NCBI RefSeq assembly: GCF_001824475.1
Contig: NZ_MHXN01000037.1
Coordinates: 143,235-175,320 of the forward strand
Source: Phenylobacterium sp. RIFCSPHIGHO2_01_FULL_69_31
GTDB taxonomy: Bacteria > Pseudomonadota > Alphaproteobacteria > Caulobacterales > Caulobacteraceae
Direction of reading: 5' to 3'
Length of the DNA stretch: 32,086 nucleotides
This document shows positions 31,919 through 32,086 of the stretch, in pieces; position 1 is the stretch's first letter; each line of letters opens with the position of its first letter. The notes under the pieces are model-generated. The model had not been told where the DNA came from. It made no database searches and saw only the letters and a list, made by a program, of their open reading frames with translations. Position numbers and translations under genes: made by a program.

Positions 31919-32086
31919 ACCCTAGCCGCCTGAGGTCTGTTGTCGACCTGTCGACGCCGTCGACGTCCCCGTCCCACCCCTGGGGGACCATCGGCTGCCG
32001 ACCCTGTGTGGACGGCTCTCCGTCGGCAAGGGTGTTCTTGAGCTGTTGCAGAGCTGGTCGGTGCGGCCATGTGTTCGGCCTGTCGA
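31919..32086. other. Window-end non-coding sequence with clustered GTCGAC sites
   Basis: No gene is seen here. GTCGAC occurs at 31942, 31950 and 31959, giving three palindromic hexamers within 23 bases, and the tail is less GC-rich than the upstream sequence. The feature to the right is cut by the window edge. Confidence 0.4.

Overview
The window reads as a stretch of core chromosome from a very GC-rich alphaproteobacterium, most likely Caulobacteraceae (Caulobacter or Phenylobacterium type). The reasons are strong G/C third-position bias, frequent GTG/TTG starts, a dapA-smpB pair divergent from a soluble lytic transglycosylase gene, a TTGACGG/GCTA-type promoter, EcfG-type (GGAAC-N16-CGTT) stress promoters, and short GC-rich palindromic intergenic repeats. 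No rRNA, tRNA, CRISPR array, phage or insertion sequence is visible. Genes are packed tightly and no gene-free gap exceeds about 300 bases.

Layout. 0-3.4 kb: a secreted M20 peptidase and an N-acyl-D-amino-acid deacylase. 3.4-5.6 kb (minus): dapA, smpB and a GNAT acetyltransferase in a near-overlapping operon. 5.8-7.9 kb: a periplasmic lytic transglycosylase whose stop codon is shared, as CTAG, with a convergent small membrane protein. 8.3-8.9 kb: a TetR regulator. 9.0-10.7 kb: two overlapping RNA methyltransferase genes. 10.8-15.5 kb: an AhpD-like protein, HrpB helicase (minus) and an APC amino-acid permease ending in a clear terminator. 15.5-22.0 kb: a GloC-type glyoxalase II, then an OmpR-type regulator, histidine kinase, MacA-like adaptor, ABC ATPase and MacB-like permease, which look like one signalling/efflux module.

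22.1-25.8 kb is the most interesting part and looks like a general-stress-response island. It holds a KGG-repeat stress protein, a single-ORF EgtB-EgtD fusion for ergothioneine synthesis, an EcfG-like sigma factor, a 59-codon NepR-like ORF convergent with and overlapping that sigma gene, and a 72-residue charged, Gly-rich protein. The fusion gene and the sigma gene are divergent and each has a perfect GGAAC-N16-CGTT promoter. A third perfect copy lies just before the 72-residue protein. The inference is that ergothioneine, a thiol antioxidant, is made under general stress control together with an autoregulated sigma factor.

25.8-31.2 kb: a secreted CocE/NonD hydrolase (minus), kynureninase, an acyl-CoA synthetase and a glutathione S-transferase. 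The last ~0.9 kb holds two uncharacterised small ORFs and visibly less GC-rich sequence with clustered GTCGAC sites, possibly the edge of a different region.
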